Below, piece after piece: positions 1 to 11,797 of a stretch of DNA of 58,959 nt. This DNA comes from Aeromonas diversa CDC 2478-85 (lineage in GTDB: Bacteria; Pseudomonadota; Gammaproteobacteria; Enterobacterales; Aeromonadaceae). Each line of letters begins with the position of its first letter. Position 1 is the first letter of the stretch. A program made the translations under genes and the position numbers. The stretch spans positions 1 through 58,959 of the forward strand of contig NZ_CDCE01000009.1 of assembly GCF_000819805.1 (NCBI RefSeq), given 5' to 3'. Under the pieces are notes generated by a model. That model saw nothing but the letters and a program-made list of their open reading frames with translations. It had not been told where the DNA came from and made no database searches.

Positions 1-680
1 GGGGTGCGCAGCTCGTGGCTGGCGAAGCGACTGAACTCCTGCTCGCGGGCAAACACGGCGCTCACCTCTCGCTTGCCGGCCAGCAGGGCCAGCTCTATCT
101 CCCTGAGCTCTTGCCAGGGCGCATCCGGGGTGAAGTCGGCCTGCTCCGGCGTGAGGTGGGCGACCCGCTGGCGCAACCGGTTCAGGGGACCCGTGATGTG
201 GCGAACCAGCCAAAAACCGAAGCCGAGGGCTGCCAGCAGCAGGCCGAGACCGATGAGGCGGGTCACCAGGTGCAGGCGATCCTCGTAAGGATCCAGATAG
301 TCATCGGCGTCGTCGTTGAAGACCAGATAGAGCAGCCCCTTGCCCGAGGGATGCCGGGCCACCAGGAAGTGTTTGTCCTCGTCCCCCAGCTGGTGCTCAT
401 AGAAGCCTGGGGTTGCGTAGGGCCTGAGCCAGACCGGCAACCGGCCGGCCTCGGTCCAGTAGCTGGAGAACTGGCGCGGACTGGGGGCGGGCGCCGCTGG
501 GCCGAGGCGCAGCCAGTCGTCCCCGTAGCGGGTCACCTCGGCCTGCAGCCAGTGGTGCAGGCTCAGCTCTTCCATCTTGTCCTCGGCCACCAGCATCAGG
601 CCCGAGACCAGCAGCAGGAAGAGCAGGCCGGCCCCGCCCAGGGCCAGCATCAGACGGCGGCGCAGGCTCGGCAGGCTCAT
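1..680 (-). CDS. Two-component sensor histidine kinase, N-terminal part (runs off the window)
   Basis: Membrane sensor kinase that should phosphorylate the response regulator encoded just upstream. Reading on the minus strand from the ATG at 678-680 gives an N-terminal membrane segment (about residues 9-32), a periplasmic sensor region of roughly 110 residues, a second membrane segment (about 143-162), a HAMP-like linker and then the H-box FSRFASHELRTP with the phospho-acceptor His at residue 222. The ATP-binding domain lies beyond base 1, so the protein is incomplete here. Its start overlaps the regulator's stop codon (ATGA), which indicates translational coupling. The stimulus cannot be told from the sequence; the general build is PhoQ/QseC-like. 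Confidence 0.9.
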   Translation of the reverse strand, partial: MSLPSLRRRLMLALGGAGLLFLLLVSGLMLVAEDKMEELSLHHWLQAEVTRYGDDWLRLGPAAPAPSPRQFSSYWTEAGRLPVWLRPYATPGFYEHQLGDEDKHFLVARHPSGKGLLYLVFNDDADDYLDPYEDRLHLVTRLIGLGLLLAALGFGFWLVRHITGPLNRLRQRVAHLTPEQADFTPDAPWQELREIELALLAGKREVSAVFAREQEFSRFASHELRT

Positions 681-1345
681 GGGGCGATCAGCCGGTAGCC
701 CTGGCCGTGCACCGTCTCCAGCATGGGGTGATCAAACGGTTTGTCGAGGGCGCTTCGCAGGGCATAGATGTGGCTGCGCAGGGCGTCCGAGTCGGGCTCC
801 TCTTCCCCCCAGATGGTGTCGAGCACCTCCTGGCGAGTCACCAGGGCCGGGGCGCGGCGTGCCAGCAGGGCCAGGATCTGAAACGGGATCTTGCCGATCT
901 TCAGCTCCACTCCGCCACGGATGGCGCGGCCGCTGCGCGGATCCAGGGTGAGATCCCCCACTGTGAGTTGCCCCACGTCGCAGCGTGGACCGCGCAGGTA
1001 GAGGGCCTGCAGGCGCACCTCCAGCTCCTCCATGGCGAACGGCTTGACAAGGTAGTCGTCCCCCCCGACGCGAAACCCCGCCAGCTTGTCTTCCAGGGCG
1101 TCACGGGCGGTGAGGAAGATGACCGGCGTGGCGATCCCCTGCTCGCGCAGGCGGGCCACGGTGCTCAGCCCGTCGAGGCGCGGCATCATGACGTCCATGA
1201 TGATGACGTCGAAGCGTTGCTCCGCCAGCAGTTGCAGGGCGGCCTGCCCGTGATAGGCGCAATCGACCGTGTGGCCGGCCAGCGCCAGATAGTCGAGAAT
1301 GGTCTCGGCGACCTGAGGATTGTCTTCCACCACCACTATTTTCAT
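677..1345 (-). CDS. OmpR/PhoB-family response regulator
   Basis: Cytoplasmic DNA-binding response regulator of 222 residues, partner of the overlapping kinase. The receiver domain shows the acidic pocket E7/D8, phospho-acceptor D51, T79 and K101 (LVKPF). The second half (about 125-222) is the winged-helix output domain ending in HGQGYRLIAP. The ATG at 1343-1345 is chosen because GGAGA stands correctly spaced upstream; an in-frame start 21 bases earlier lacks this support. It is transcribed divergently from the DUF5666-like gene at 1426, and the 80-base gap holds two TTCAC half-sites 11 bases apart, a spacing typical of OmpR-family operators. It could be called QseB- or PhoP-like; I cannot choose. 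Confidence 0.93.
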   Translation of the reverse strand: MKIVVVEDNPQVAETILDYLALAGHTVDCAYHGQAALQLLAEQRFDVIIMDVMMPRLDGLSTVARLREQGIATPVIFLTARDALEDKLAGFRVGGDDYLVKPFAMEELEVRLQALYLRGPRCDVGQLTVGDLTLDPRSGRAIRGGVELKIGKIPFQILALLARRAPALVTRQEVLDTIWGEEEPDSDALRSHIYALRSALDKPFDHPMLETVHGQGYRLIAP

Positions 1346-1361
1346 GCTGAGATCTCCCCGC

Positions 1362-1377
1362 TTCACGTTGCTTTCAC
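1362..1377. promoter_or_regulatory. Candidate response-regulator operator (tandem TTCAC)
   Basis: TTCAC occurs at 1362-1366 and again at 1373-1377, an 11-base period, inside the short divergent gap between the response-regulator gene and the first DUF5666-like gene. Tandem half-sites one helical turn apart are how OmpR-family regulators bind. The link to this regulator is inferred. Confidence 0.35.
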
Positions 1378-1425
1378 ACCCCAGGCGCGACCCTGTCTGT
1401 CGCCAGTGTAACCCCGAGGATCCCC

Positions 1426-1839
1426 ATGCTGAAACGTCTCTCTCTGTCTCTCCTGCTCGTCTCCCTCTCGGCGTTGGCGCAGGGGAGCGAGTTCAAGCTG
1501 ATCGGGCGTACCAGCTGGCAGCTCGGCGAGTTGATGGTCAACGGCATCCCCTTCGTGATCGACGAGCAGACCCGTTTCAAGGACGGGCTGAACGAGGACG
1601 ACCTCGGCGGCACCTGGGTCGAACTGGAGGGGGTGGTGCAAGAGGGGCGTAACCTGGTGCGTGAGATAGAGCCGCTCGAGGAGGATGAGGATCTCGATCT
1701 CCAGGGTAGGGTCGAAGGGGGGAGGATTTGGGGCTACTCGGTCCAGGACGGCTCCCTGGCCCCCTTTGAGGGGCGCTGGGTGGCGCTGGAGTGCCGCTTC
1801 GACGGGATGCGCCTCTCCCACTGCCGCGAGGATGACTGA
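1426..1839 (+). CDS. Secreted DUF5666-like small protein 1
   Basis: Predicted exported protein of 137 residues. An N-terminal signal peptide (about 1-20, ending ALAQG) is followed by short beta-rich OB-like repeats: a segment around VNGIPFVIDEQTRF, then WVELEGVV, then WVALECRF. This layout of repeated 'express value / conversion' strands resembles the DUF5666 family, whose function is not known. The start has GAGGA upstream. It is divergent from the response regulator and ends in a strong terminator, so it is probably a target of that two-component system. Two cysteines near the C-terminus could form a disulfide. Family assignment is by general resemblance only. Confidence 0.75.
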   Translation: MLKRLSLSLLLVSLSALAQGSEFKLIGRTSWQLGELMVNGIPFVIDEQTRFKDGLNEDDLGGTWVELEGVVQEGRNLVREIEPLEEDEDLDLQGRVEGGRIWGYSVQDGSLAPFEGRWVALECRFDGMRLSHCREDD

Positions 1840-1870
1840 CAGATTTCGCAGGGGGCATCCGGCGTTGACC

Positions 1871-1908
1871 AAACCCATGCTTGAACTTCGGTTCGACATG
1901 GGTTTTTT
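1871..1908 (+). terminator. Intrinsic terminator with UUCG loop
   Basis: AAACCCATG at 1871-1879 pairs with CATGGGTTT at 1897-1905; the stem continues inward (one bulged C) to a TTCG tetraloop at 1887-1890, and six Ts follow at 1903-1908. The next gene's ATG lies only three bases after the T run. Confidence 0.85.
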
Positions 1909-1911
1909 GCT

Positions 1912-2385
1912 ATGTGGCTGAGAGAGAGTGCCTTGCTGGCCGCGCTGCTCTGGGTTGAGGTCGCAACGGCCGGCGAGCTGTGGCTGGTGGAGCTGGAAGG
2001 GGACGATGGCCTCACGCTGGACATGATGGGGGCCAGGGTGGAGCGCGGCAGTGCCCCGGTCTGGCGAGCTGGGCGCCTCGATGGGGAGCCGCTGCGGCCC
2101 GGCGATCGTCTGGCGCTCTGGGTGGAGCAGGGGGTGGCCCTTCGCATCGAGGTGCAGGAGCATCCGGCACCGATTCGCGACCCCTGGCGGCGGGGGCAAG
2201 ACAGGGTGGCGAGCCTGGATGGCAACGAGCTCACCCTGGCCCACCTGGGGCGAGTGACCTGGGATGAGCGAGTGGCCTGGGTCAACGGGAGTGCCGCGGA
2301 TCTGGCACCCGGGCGTGAGTTGGTGCTGACTCGCGATGGCGCAGGTGTCCTGATCGAGATCCTGATCGTCAATCCCGAAGAGTAG
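1912..2385 (+). CDS. Secreted DUF5666-like small protein 2
   Basis: 157-residue protein with a short hydrophobic N-terminus (about 1-20, ending ATAGE) like a signal peptide, then repeated short strands (LWLVELEGDDGLTL, RVASLDGNELTLAHLG, VLIEILIV) resembling the preceding DUF5666-like protein; the pair looks like an old duplication or functional pair. The ATG at 1912 starts directly after the upstream terminator's T run and has no Shine-Dalgarno sequence, so the exact start is uncertain; an ATG at 2022 is possible but would lose the signal-like segment. Function unknown. Confidence 0.65.
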   Translation: MWLRESALLAALLWVEVATAGELWLVELEGDDGLTLDMMGARVERGSAPVWRAGRLDGEPLRPGDRLALWVEQGVALRIEVQEHPAPIRDPWRRGQDRVASLDGNELTLAHLGRVTWDERVAWVNGSAADLAPGRELVLTRDGAGVLIEILIVNPEE

Positions 2386-2400
2386 GCCGGGTGGTGCCGT

Positions 2401-2451
2401 GGCGGTGATAGTTTCGCCAGCCGCGTCCCCCATCTTGGGGACGCCACCGCC
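2401..2451 (+). other. Nested hairpin upstream of yjfL
   Basis: GCGTCCCC (2423-2430) and GGGGACGC (2437-2444) form a perfect 8-base stem. It is enclosed by GGCGGTG (2401-2407) and CACCGCC (2445-2451). There is no T run, so it is either a Rho-type 3' end for the gene before it or a leader structure of yjfL. Confidence 0.5.
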
Positions 2452-2517
2452 GAGGTGATTGTTGCTCCCCTCGCTTTTCTCCATGATGTCGCCTCGTTTC
2501 ATCACTGGATCCTCGCG

Positions 2518-2931
2518 ATGTCGTCCTCACTGCTCGGCTCCCTGAGCGGCTTGCTGCCCTTCCTGGCCTATTTTCTGCTGGCCATGGTGTTACTGGCGCT
2601 CTTTGTACGCCTCTATACCTGGCTCACTCCCCATCACGAATTTGCCCTGATCCGGGCCGGCAATCCGGCGGCCGCCACCGCCTTTGGCGGGGCTCTCATC
2701 GGCTTTGCCCTGCCGCTCTCCAGCGCCATCAGTCACTCTCTCTCCCTGCTCGACTGCGCCATCTGGGGAGTGATCGCCCTGCTGGTGCAGGTGGGGGCGT
2801 TTATGGTGATGCGGCGGCTGCTCAAAGGGTTGCCTGAGCGGATCGCGCAGGGCGAGATGGCCAGTGCCATCCTGGTGGCGGCGGCCTCCCTGGCCGTCGG
2901 GCTGCTCAACGCCGCCTGCATGACCTACTGA
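2518..2931 (+). CDS. yjfL: DUF350 inner-membrane protein YjfL
   Basis: 137-residue integral membrane protein with about four hydrophobic segments (roughly 10-32, 50-70, 78-98, 115-135). Sequence and gene order match the DUF350 protein YjfL of the Escherichia coli yjfL-yjfM-yjfC set; the biochemical role is unknown. I chose the ATG at 2518 because it gives the usual family length (E. coli about 132); a GTG at 2455 would add 21 residues unlike the family. yjfM begins eight bases after its stop, so the three genes form an operon. Confidence 0.85.
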   Translation: MSSSLLGSLSGLLPFLAYFLLAMVLLALFVRLYTWLTPHHEFALIRAGNPAAATAFGGALIGFALPLSSAISHSLSLLDCAIWGVIALLVQVGAFMVMRRLLKGLPERIAQGEMASAILVAAASLAVGLLNAACMTY

Positions 2932-2938
2932 GGGGCCC

Positions 2939-3475
2939 ATGAAGAGCAACAACAAGCGCAGTAGCCGGGTGGCGCTGGTGATGATGGTGCCCACCGCCTC
3001 CCTCTGGTTGCAGGGGTGTAACGAGCGTCCCGAGCTGGCCTATGTCTACTACTCGGCCCAGGCCTGTGCCTCTTCCCCCGAGAATGATCCCGCTCAGTGC
3101 CGCCTGGCCTTCGATGAGGCCCGTGCCCGGCATATGGTGCGAGCCCCCTATTATCCCGATCGTACCGAGTGTGAGGCCGATTTCGGTGTGGGGGGCTGCG
3201 ACGGCCAGGTGCCCCGCATGCGGGCGTTTCTGGTAAGCGGCGTGGCAATAGGCGCCACGCCCAATCCGAATATCCCGGCTCAGCCCCTCTATCAGCGCAT
3301 CGACGAGCCCTACTCCCTGCGTACGGCCCAGGGGGTCGGCCTGCCGGCCGCGAGTGGCCTGGTGCAGGTGTGCCAGAGTGCGGTCACCCTGGAGCCGGCG
3401 CTCGCCGTGCGTCGGGGCGGCTTCGGTGGTGAGGCCGCGCGGCGTGCGGCCTATTGTCAGAGCAATGGGGGCTAG
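2939..3475 (+). CDS. yjfM: DUF1190 family protein YjfM
   Basis: 178-residue protein of the DUF1190 (YgiB/YjfM) family. After a basic N-terminus and a hydrophobic stretch there is a possible lipidation cysteine C27 (LQGC; Gln at -2 is unusual for a lipobox). Recurrent Cys residues (ACASS, QCRL, ECEAD, GCDG, QVCQS, YCQS) are a family trait and suggest disulfides outside the cytoplasm. In E. coli both DUF1190 members sit beside a glutathionylspermidine-synthetase-like ATP-grasp gene, as here. Function unknown. Middle gene of the yjfL-M-C operon. Confidence 0.85.
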   Translation: MKSNNKRSSRVALVMMVPTASLWLQGCNERPELAYVYYSAQACASSPENDPAQCRLAFDEARARHMVRAPYYPDRTECEADFGVGGCDGQVPRMRAFLVSGVAIGATPNPNIPAQPLYQRIDEPYSLRTAQGVGLPAASGLVQVCQSAVTLEPALAVRRGGFGGEAARRAAYCQSNGG

Positions 3476-3477
3476 GC

Positions 3478-4632
3478 GTGGAGCGCATCTCGCTTACCGA
3501 GCGCGCCGACTGGCGCGAACAGGCTCACGAGCTTGGCTTCGAGTTTCACACCTTCGACGGAGAGCCCTATTGGGATGAGAGCGCTTACTATCGCTTCACC
3601 CTGCGCCAGATAGAGGATGATCTGGAGGCGCCGACCGAAGAGTTGCACCAGATGGCCCTCTCTCTGGTGCCCGAGATAGTGGCCAGCGAGGCACTGCTGA
3701 CCCGGCTGGATATCCCGCAGTATTGCTGGCCTGCCCTGGCGGACTCCTGGCGGCGGCGGGATCCTCACCTCTATGGCCGGCTGGATCTCACCTACGACGG
3801 GCGTGGGCCGGCCAAGCTGCTGGAGCTCAACTACGACACGCCCACCTCCCTCTATGAGTCCGGCTTCTTCCAGTGGATCTGGCTCGAGGATCAGGTGCGT
3901 CGCGGTGCCCTGCCGGCCGGGGCGGACCAGTTCAACTCCCTGCAGGAGAAGCTGCAGAGCGCCTTTGCCACCCATGGGCGCGGCACGCCCCTGCATTTTA
4001 CCTGTGTCGGCGATAACCTGGAGGACAGAGGCAATCTCGATTATCTCATCGACATCGCCCTGCAGGCCGGGTGTGATGCCCGCTTCATCGATCTGGCGGA
4101 TCTCGGCGAGCTGGCCGGCCAGTTGGTGGATCTTGAAGAGGCGCCGATCCGCCAGATCTTCAAGCTCTACCCCTGGGAGTTTATGGTGCGTGAGCCCTTC
4201 GGCCAGACCCTGCTCACCAGCCAGACCCGCTTCATCGAGCCGGCCTGGAAGATGATCCTCTCCAACAAGGGGATCTTGCCCCTGCTGTGGCAAGCCTTTC
4301 CGGGCCATCCCAACTTGCTGCCCGCCTTCTTCGATGAGCAACCAAGGGCCAGCCTGGCACCCGGTTGGGTGCGAAAGCCTCTCTACTCCCGTGAAGGGGC
4401 CAATATCGAGCTGGTTGATCATCGAGGCGAGCATCTGCAGGAACCTGGCCCCTACGATGACTCGGGTTATGTGCGTCAGGCGTTTCACCCGCTGCCTTGC
4501 TATGCCGGCAGTTACACCCTGGTCGGCAGCTGGGTGGTGGGCGATGAGGCGGCCGGCATCGGCATCCGGGAAGATGCCACCCTGATCACCAAAGACAGCT
4601 CCCGCTTCCTGCCCCATATCATCATCGACTGA
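3478..4632 (+). CDS. yjfC: ATP-grasp enzyme YjfC, glutathionylspermidine synthetase-like
   Basis: 384-residue protein of the glutathionylspermidine synthase C-terminal (ATP-grasp) family. It matches E. coli YjfC along its length from memory, including the segments YWDES..YRFTLRQIE, LLELNYDTPTSLYES, FKLYPWE, ILSNKG.LPLLW, FPGHPNLL and the C-terminal ITKDSSRFLPH. The family ligates a peptide-like carboxylate to an amine using ATP, but the YjfC/YgiC substrate is not established. I chose the GTG at 3478, two bases after the yjfM stop, because the next residues align with the E. coli start. Confidence 0.88.
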   Translation: MERISLTERADWREQAHELGFEFHTFDGEPYWDESAYYRFTLRQIEDDLEAPTEELHQMALSLVPEIVASEALLTRLDIPQYCWPALADSWRRRDPHLYGRLDLTYDGRGPAKLLELNYDTPTSLYESGFFQWIWLEDQVRRGALPAGADQFNSLQEKLQSAFATHGRGTPLHFTCVGDNLEDRGNLDYLIDIALQAGCDARFIDLADLGELAGQLVDLEEAPIRQIFKLYPWEFMVREPFGQTLLTSQTRFIEPAWKMILSNKGILPLLWQAFPGHPNLLPAFFDEQPRASLAPGWVRKPLYSREGANIELVDHRGEHLQEPGPYDDSGYVRQAFHPLPCYAGSYTLVGSWVVGDEAAGIGIREDATLITKDSSRFLPHIIID

Positions 4633-5120
4633 CAACGCATCGCTGAGTCTGTCACACCCCCGAGGGGGCGAGCTGCCCCCTCTCTGCGTTCAGCCTGGTC
4701 ATGCACTCATCGATAAAGAGTCGCGCCTTCATCGGTCGCCGCCGGCCGGGCCCTGGCATGGGTCTCGAGGGGCGGTTGCAGTCGGTGAGCGATGATATTC
4801 AGGCCAGTGGCGTGCCGGTGAAGAGAGAATTAAAAGCGACGATATAGACCGCCATCAATGAGTGCGCTTTCCATCTTATCGATGGGTGGCCTAATTCTAT
4901 ATAAAACAGCCGGCTGGGAATATTTAGCGCAGTAAATATCAATGTGATCAATAAAGTTTTTGCTCTATTAAGTTATGTGTTTATTTGTGCTTTGTTGTGG
5001 AAATGTGCCGATGATCGCGTATTGTCTTTCCCACGACTGATATTGTCGTTCTTCCGCACGACTTAAAAATAACAATAACGACCCTCTGTTTAATTAACCT
5101 ATCAATAAAAAGGGGTTGCT
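4633..5120. other. Intergenic region before aerA: LysR remnant, then AT-rich leader
   Basis: The 488-base gap changes character at about 4800. The first part is GC-rich and reads on the minus strand as a likely gene end (separate entry). From about 4840 it is AT-rich up to aerA. In this part I see a TGTGA half-site (4942-4946) and small hairpins (CGAC/GTCG at about 5034-5048, GTCGT/ACGAC at about 5045-5062), but no clear -35/-10 pair I would commit to. Confidence 0.6.
4652..4801 (-). pseudogene. Possible 3' remnant of a LysR-type regulator gene
   Basis: On the minus strand an open frame of about 49 codons ends at a TGA (4652-4654). Its last part reads GRRRPMKARLFIDECMTRLN followed by a short tail, closely like the C-terminal helix of LysR regulators (pattern P..VR.FIDFL). 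Upstream the frame hits a stop at about 4799 and no DNA-binding domain is present. I read this as the leftover end of a deleted gene. A chance frame is possible. Confidence 0.4.
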
Positions 5121-6599
5121 ATGAAAGCACTCAAAATAACTGGCTTGTCATTAATGATCTCCACCGCCCTGATCGCGCAGGCCCAGGCTGCGGAGCCTGT
5201 CTATCCCGATCAGCTGCGTCTCTTTTCCCTTGGTGAAGAGGTATGCGGCGAAAATTATCGCCCGATTAACCGGGAAGAAGCGCAGAGTGTCCGGAATAAT
5301 ATTGTGGCCATGATGGGCCAATGGCAAATCAGTGGATTAGCCAATGGCTGGGTCATTATGGGCCCCGGATATAATGGCGAAATTAAACCAGGCAAGGCCT
5401 ATAATACCTGGTGTTACCCGACCAGTCCGGTCACGGGTGAAATACCTGTTCTGCCTGCGCTGAATATTCCAGACGGAGATGAAGTCGACGTGCAATGGCG
5501 TCTGGTACACGACAGTGCCAATTTCATCAAACCGGCCAGCTACCTGGCCCACTATCTCGGCTACGCCTGGGTGGGAGGGAACCACAGCCAGTACGTGGGC
5601 GAGGACATGGACGTGACCCAGGACGGTGACGGCTGGCTGATCCGCGGCAACAACAGCGGCGGCTGCGACGGTTATCGCTGCGGCGAGAAGAGCAGCATCC
5701 GGGTTAGCAACTTCGCCTACACCCTGGATCCCGAGAGCTTCAGCCACGGTGACGTGACCCAGTCAGACCGCACCCTGGTCAAGACGGTGGTGGGCTGGGC
5801 GGTAAACGACAGCGACACCCCCCAGTCGGGTTATGACGTGACCCTGCGTTACGACACGGCCACCAACTGGTCCAAGACCAACACCTATGGCCTGAGCGAG
5901 AAGGTCTCGACCAAGAACAAGTTCAAGTGGCCGCTGGTGGGCGAGACAGAGCTCTCCATCGAGATTGCCGCCAACCAGTCCTGGGCCTCCCAAAACGGCG
6001 GGGCAACCACCACCTCGCTCTCCCAGTCGGTGCGCCCGACCGTGCCTGCCCACTCCAGGATCCCGGTGAAGATCGAGCTCTACAAGGCGAACATCTCCTA
6101 CCCCTACGAGTTCAAGGCCGATGTCAGCTACGACATGACCCTGAACGGCTTCCTGCGCTGGGGCGGCAACGCCTGGTATACCCATCCGGACAACCGGCCG
6201 ACCTGGAGTCACACCTTCGTCATGGGACCGTTCAAGGACAAGGCGAGCAGCATTCGTTACCAATGGGACAAGCGTTACATCCCGGGTGAGATGAAGTGGT
6301 GGGACTGGAACTGGACCATACAGCAGAACGGTCTCGACACCATGAAGAGCTCCCTGGCCAAGGTACTGCGCCCGGTGCGCGCCAGCATCACGGGTGACTT
6401 CCATGCCGAGAGCCAGTTCGCCGGTAACATCGAGATCGGTGCGCCCGTGCCCATCGGTGGCGACAGCAAGGTGCGCCGTGCCCGTAGCGTGGACGGTGCC
6501 AAGACCGGGCTCAAGCTGGACATCCCGCTCGATGCCCAGGAGCTTGCCGAGCTGGGCTTCGAGAATGTCACTCTCTCGGTGACCCCGGCTCGCAATTAA
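5121..6599 (+). CDS. aerA: Proaerolysin, pore-forming toxin precursor
   Basis: 492-residue channel-forming cytolysin that binds GPI-anchored glycoproteins on host cells. A 23-residue signal peptide (cut before AEPVYPDQ) leaves a 469-residue protoxin. Strongly conserved aerolysin blocks are visible: QWQISGLANGWVIMGPGYNGEIKPG across two segments, NGGSTTTSLSQSVRPTVPA-like sequence in the stem region, and KWWDWNWTIQQNG. The protease activation loop KVRRARSVDGA begins at residue 450, i.e. mature Lys427, where trypsin or furin cut. Cysteines for the two disulfides are present (EEVCGE, NTWCYP, GGCDGYRC). Export is by signal peptide and then type II secretion. AAGGGG stands before the ATG, and a strong terminator follows. 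It is a single-gene unit with an AT-rich leader. Confidence 0.97.
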   Translation: MKALKITGLSLMISTALIAQAQAAEPVYPDQLRLFSLGEEVCGENYRPINREEAQSVRNNIVAMMGQWQISGLANGWVIMGPGYNGEIKPGKAYNTWCYPTSPVTGEIPVLPALNIPDGDEVDVQWRLVHDSANFIKPASYLAHYLGYAWVGGNHSQYVGEDMDVTQDGDGWLIRGNNSGGCDGYRCGEKSSIRVSNFAYTLDPESFSHGDVTQSDRTLVKTVVGWAVNDSDTPQSGYDVTLRYDTATNWSKTNTYGLSEKVSTKNKFKWPLVGETELSIEIAANQSWASQNGGATTTSLSQSVRPTVPAHSRIPVKIELYKANISYPYEFKADVSYDMTLNGFLRWGGNAWYTHPDNRPTWSHTFVMGPFKDKASSIRYQWDKRYIPGEMKWWDWNWTIQQNGLDTMKSSLAKVLRPVRASITGDFHAESQFAGNIEIGAPVPIGGDSKVRRARSVDGAKTGLKLDIPLDAQELAELGFENVTLSVTPARN

Positions 6600-6624
6600 A
6601 CAAGCACACGCAGCGTAACGACCA

Positions 6625-6650
6625 GACCGGGCCCAGTGCCCGGTCTTTTT
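6625..6650 (+). terminator. aerA terminator
   Basis: GACCGGGC (6625-6632) pairs perfectly with GCCCGGTC (6638-6645), followed by a run of Ts. It lies 26 bases after the aerA stop. Confidence 0.92.
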
Positions 6651-6676
6651 TCGCACTGATCGGAGTTGTTAATGGG

Positions 6677-6704
6677 TTGTACTTTGCAAAACCCCACTTA
6701 TACT
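6677..6704 (+). promoter_or_regulatory. Sigma-70 promoter of the thi operon
   Basis: TTGTAC (6677-6682) and TATACT (6699-6704) are separated by 16 bases. The predicted start near 6711 falls just before the TPP riboswitch, so the riboswitch would form the transcript's 5' end. Confidence 0.7.
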
Positions 6705-6712
6705 GGCGCCAT

Positions 6713-6807
6713 CTTGTCGGAGTGCTGACCGTCGAACGACGCTAAGCTGAGACCGTTAATTCGGGATCCGTGGAACCTGATCAGGTTAAGACCTGCGAAG
6801 GGAAACA
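6713..6807 (+). promoter_or_regulatory. TPP riboswitch (THI element)
   Basis: The THI-box signature is present: TCGGAGTGC near the 5' end (6717-6725), GCTGAGA (6746-6752) and the conserved 3' part ACCTGATCAGGTTAAGACC followed by TGCGAAGGGAA. It binds thiamine diphosphate and turns off the thi operon when the cofactor is plentiful. No intrinsic terminator with a T run follows, so control is probably through translation or Rho (see the leader entry). Confidence 0.95.
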
Positions 6808-10732
<3,925 letters not shown>

Positions 10733-10743
<11 letters not shown>

Positions 10744-11509
10744 TGCGGAATACCTCAGATATGGCCGCCAGCTGATGCTGGCGGAAGTGGGCGAGGAAGG
10801 GCAGGCGCGGCTGAAAGGCAAATCCGTGCTGATCGTGGGCCTCGGCGGGCTCGGCTCGCCGCTCGCCCTCTATCTGGCCGGTGCCGGTGTGGGCACCCTG
10901 TGGCTGGCCGATGGCGATACGGTGGATTCCAGCAACCTGCCGCGCCAGATCCTGTTCGACTCTGATGCGGTCAACCACTCCAAGGCGGAGCTGGCCCGCG
11001 AGCGGTTGGCCGCCCACAACCCGCTGGTGGAGCTGATTGCCATCAATCAGCGGCTCGATGCCGCCAGCCTGCCCGGTTTTGTGGAAGAGGTGGATCTGGT
11101 TGTCGACTGCTGCGACAACCTGGCCACCCGCCAGGCCATCAACGCCGCCTGCGTGGCTCAGGGAAAACCCTGGATCTGTGCCGCCGCTGTGGGCTGGCAG
11201 GGACAGCTGATGGCGCGAAGCCATGTAGATCACGCCTGCTACGCCTGCCTCTATCCGCAGGATACGAAAGTCAGTCAGAGCTGCGAGACCAGCGGCGTCA
11301 CCGGCCCGCTGGTCGGGGTGATGGGCTCCCTGCAGGCGCTGGAGGCGCTGAAACTGCTGCTCGGCCTGCCGAGCCCGGTCGCCGGCACATTGCGCCGTTT
11401 CGATGCGCTGGCCCATCAGTGGCAGACCCTCACCCTGGCCCCCGACCCCGACTGCCCGGTTTGCGGGCAGCGCCGATGCCCGACACACGATAAGGAAATC
11501 ACCCCATGA
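10733..11509 (+). CDS. thiF: ThiS adenylyltransferase ThiF
   Basis: E1-like enzyme, 258 residues, that adenylates the C-terminal glycine of ThiS so that it can carry sulfur. Visible features are the nucleotide-binding loop VGLGGLGS (about 36-43), [14 protein letters not shown], paired zinc cysteines CYAC (about 165-168) and CPVC near the C-terminus, and C184 in SQSCETSGV, equivalent to the cysteine of E. coli ThiF that bonds with ThiS. It overlaps the end of thiDE and the start of thiS, consistent with coupled translation. Confidence 0.95.
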
Positions 11510-11712
11510 CCTTGACCATTCGACTCAATGATGAAGCCCAGCCGCTGGCGGCGGGGCAGAGCGTGGCCGACCTGCTGGCGGCGCAAGAAGTTAATCCCCA
11601 GGGGGTGGCGGTGGCCCTTAACGGCGCCGTGCTGCCCCGTGGCCGCTGGGCCGAAACCCGTCTCAATGACGGGGACGAACTCCACCTCTTCACCGCCATT
11701 GCCGGAGGCTGA
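11506..11712 (+). CDS. thiS: Sulfur-carrier protein ThiS
   Basis: 68-residue ubiquitin-like protein ending in Gly-Gly (FTAIAGG), where the thiocarboxylate is formed by ThiF and a sulfur donor and then used by ThiG. The N-terminus TLTIRLNDE and central VAVALNGAVLPR fit the fold. Its ATG overlaps the thiF stop (ATGA). Confidence 0.95.
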   Translation: MTLTIRLNDEAQPLAAGQSVADLLAAQEVNPQGVAVALNGAVLPRGRWAETRLNDGDELHLFTAIAGG

Positions 11713-11797
11713 ACCATGATGCTCGCAGTCCCATCTTCGAGTGCTCTGCCTTGCGGCGGGGCCTCACCTCTTCTTATCGCAGTGGCCGGAGGCTGAC
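11713..11797 (+). repeat. thiS-thiG spacer with a copy of the thiS 3' end
   Basis: The gap is the only long one in the operon. It ends with GGCCGGAGGCTGA just before thiG, repeating GCCGGAGGCTGA at the thiS stop, and CACCTCTTC precedes both copies. The spacer also encodes in frame from ATG 11716 a 26-residue mini-frame ending VAGG. It looks like a decayed partial duplication of the thiS end that now supplies the GGAGG ribosome site for thiG. Confidence 0.45.
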
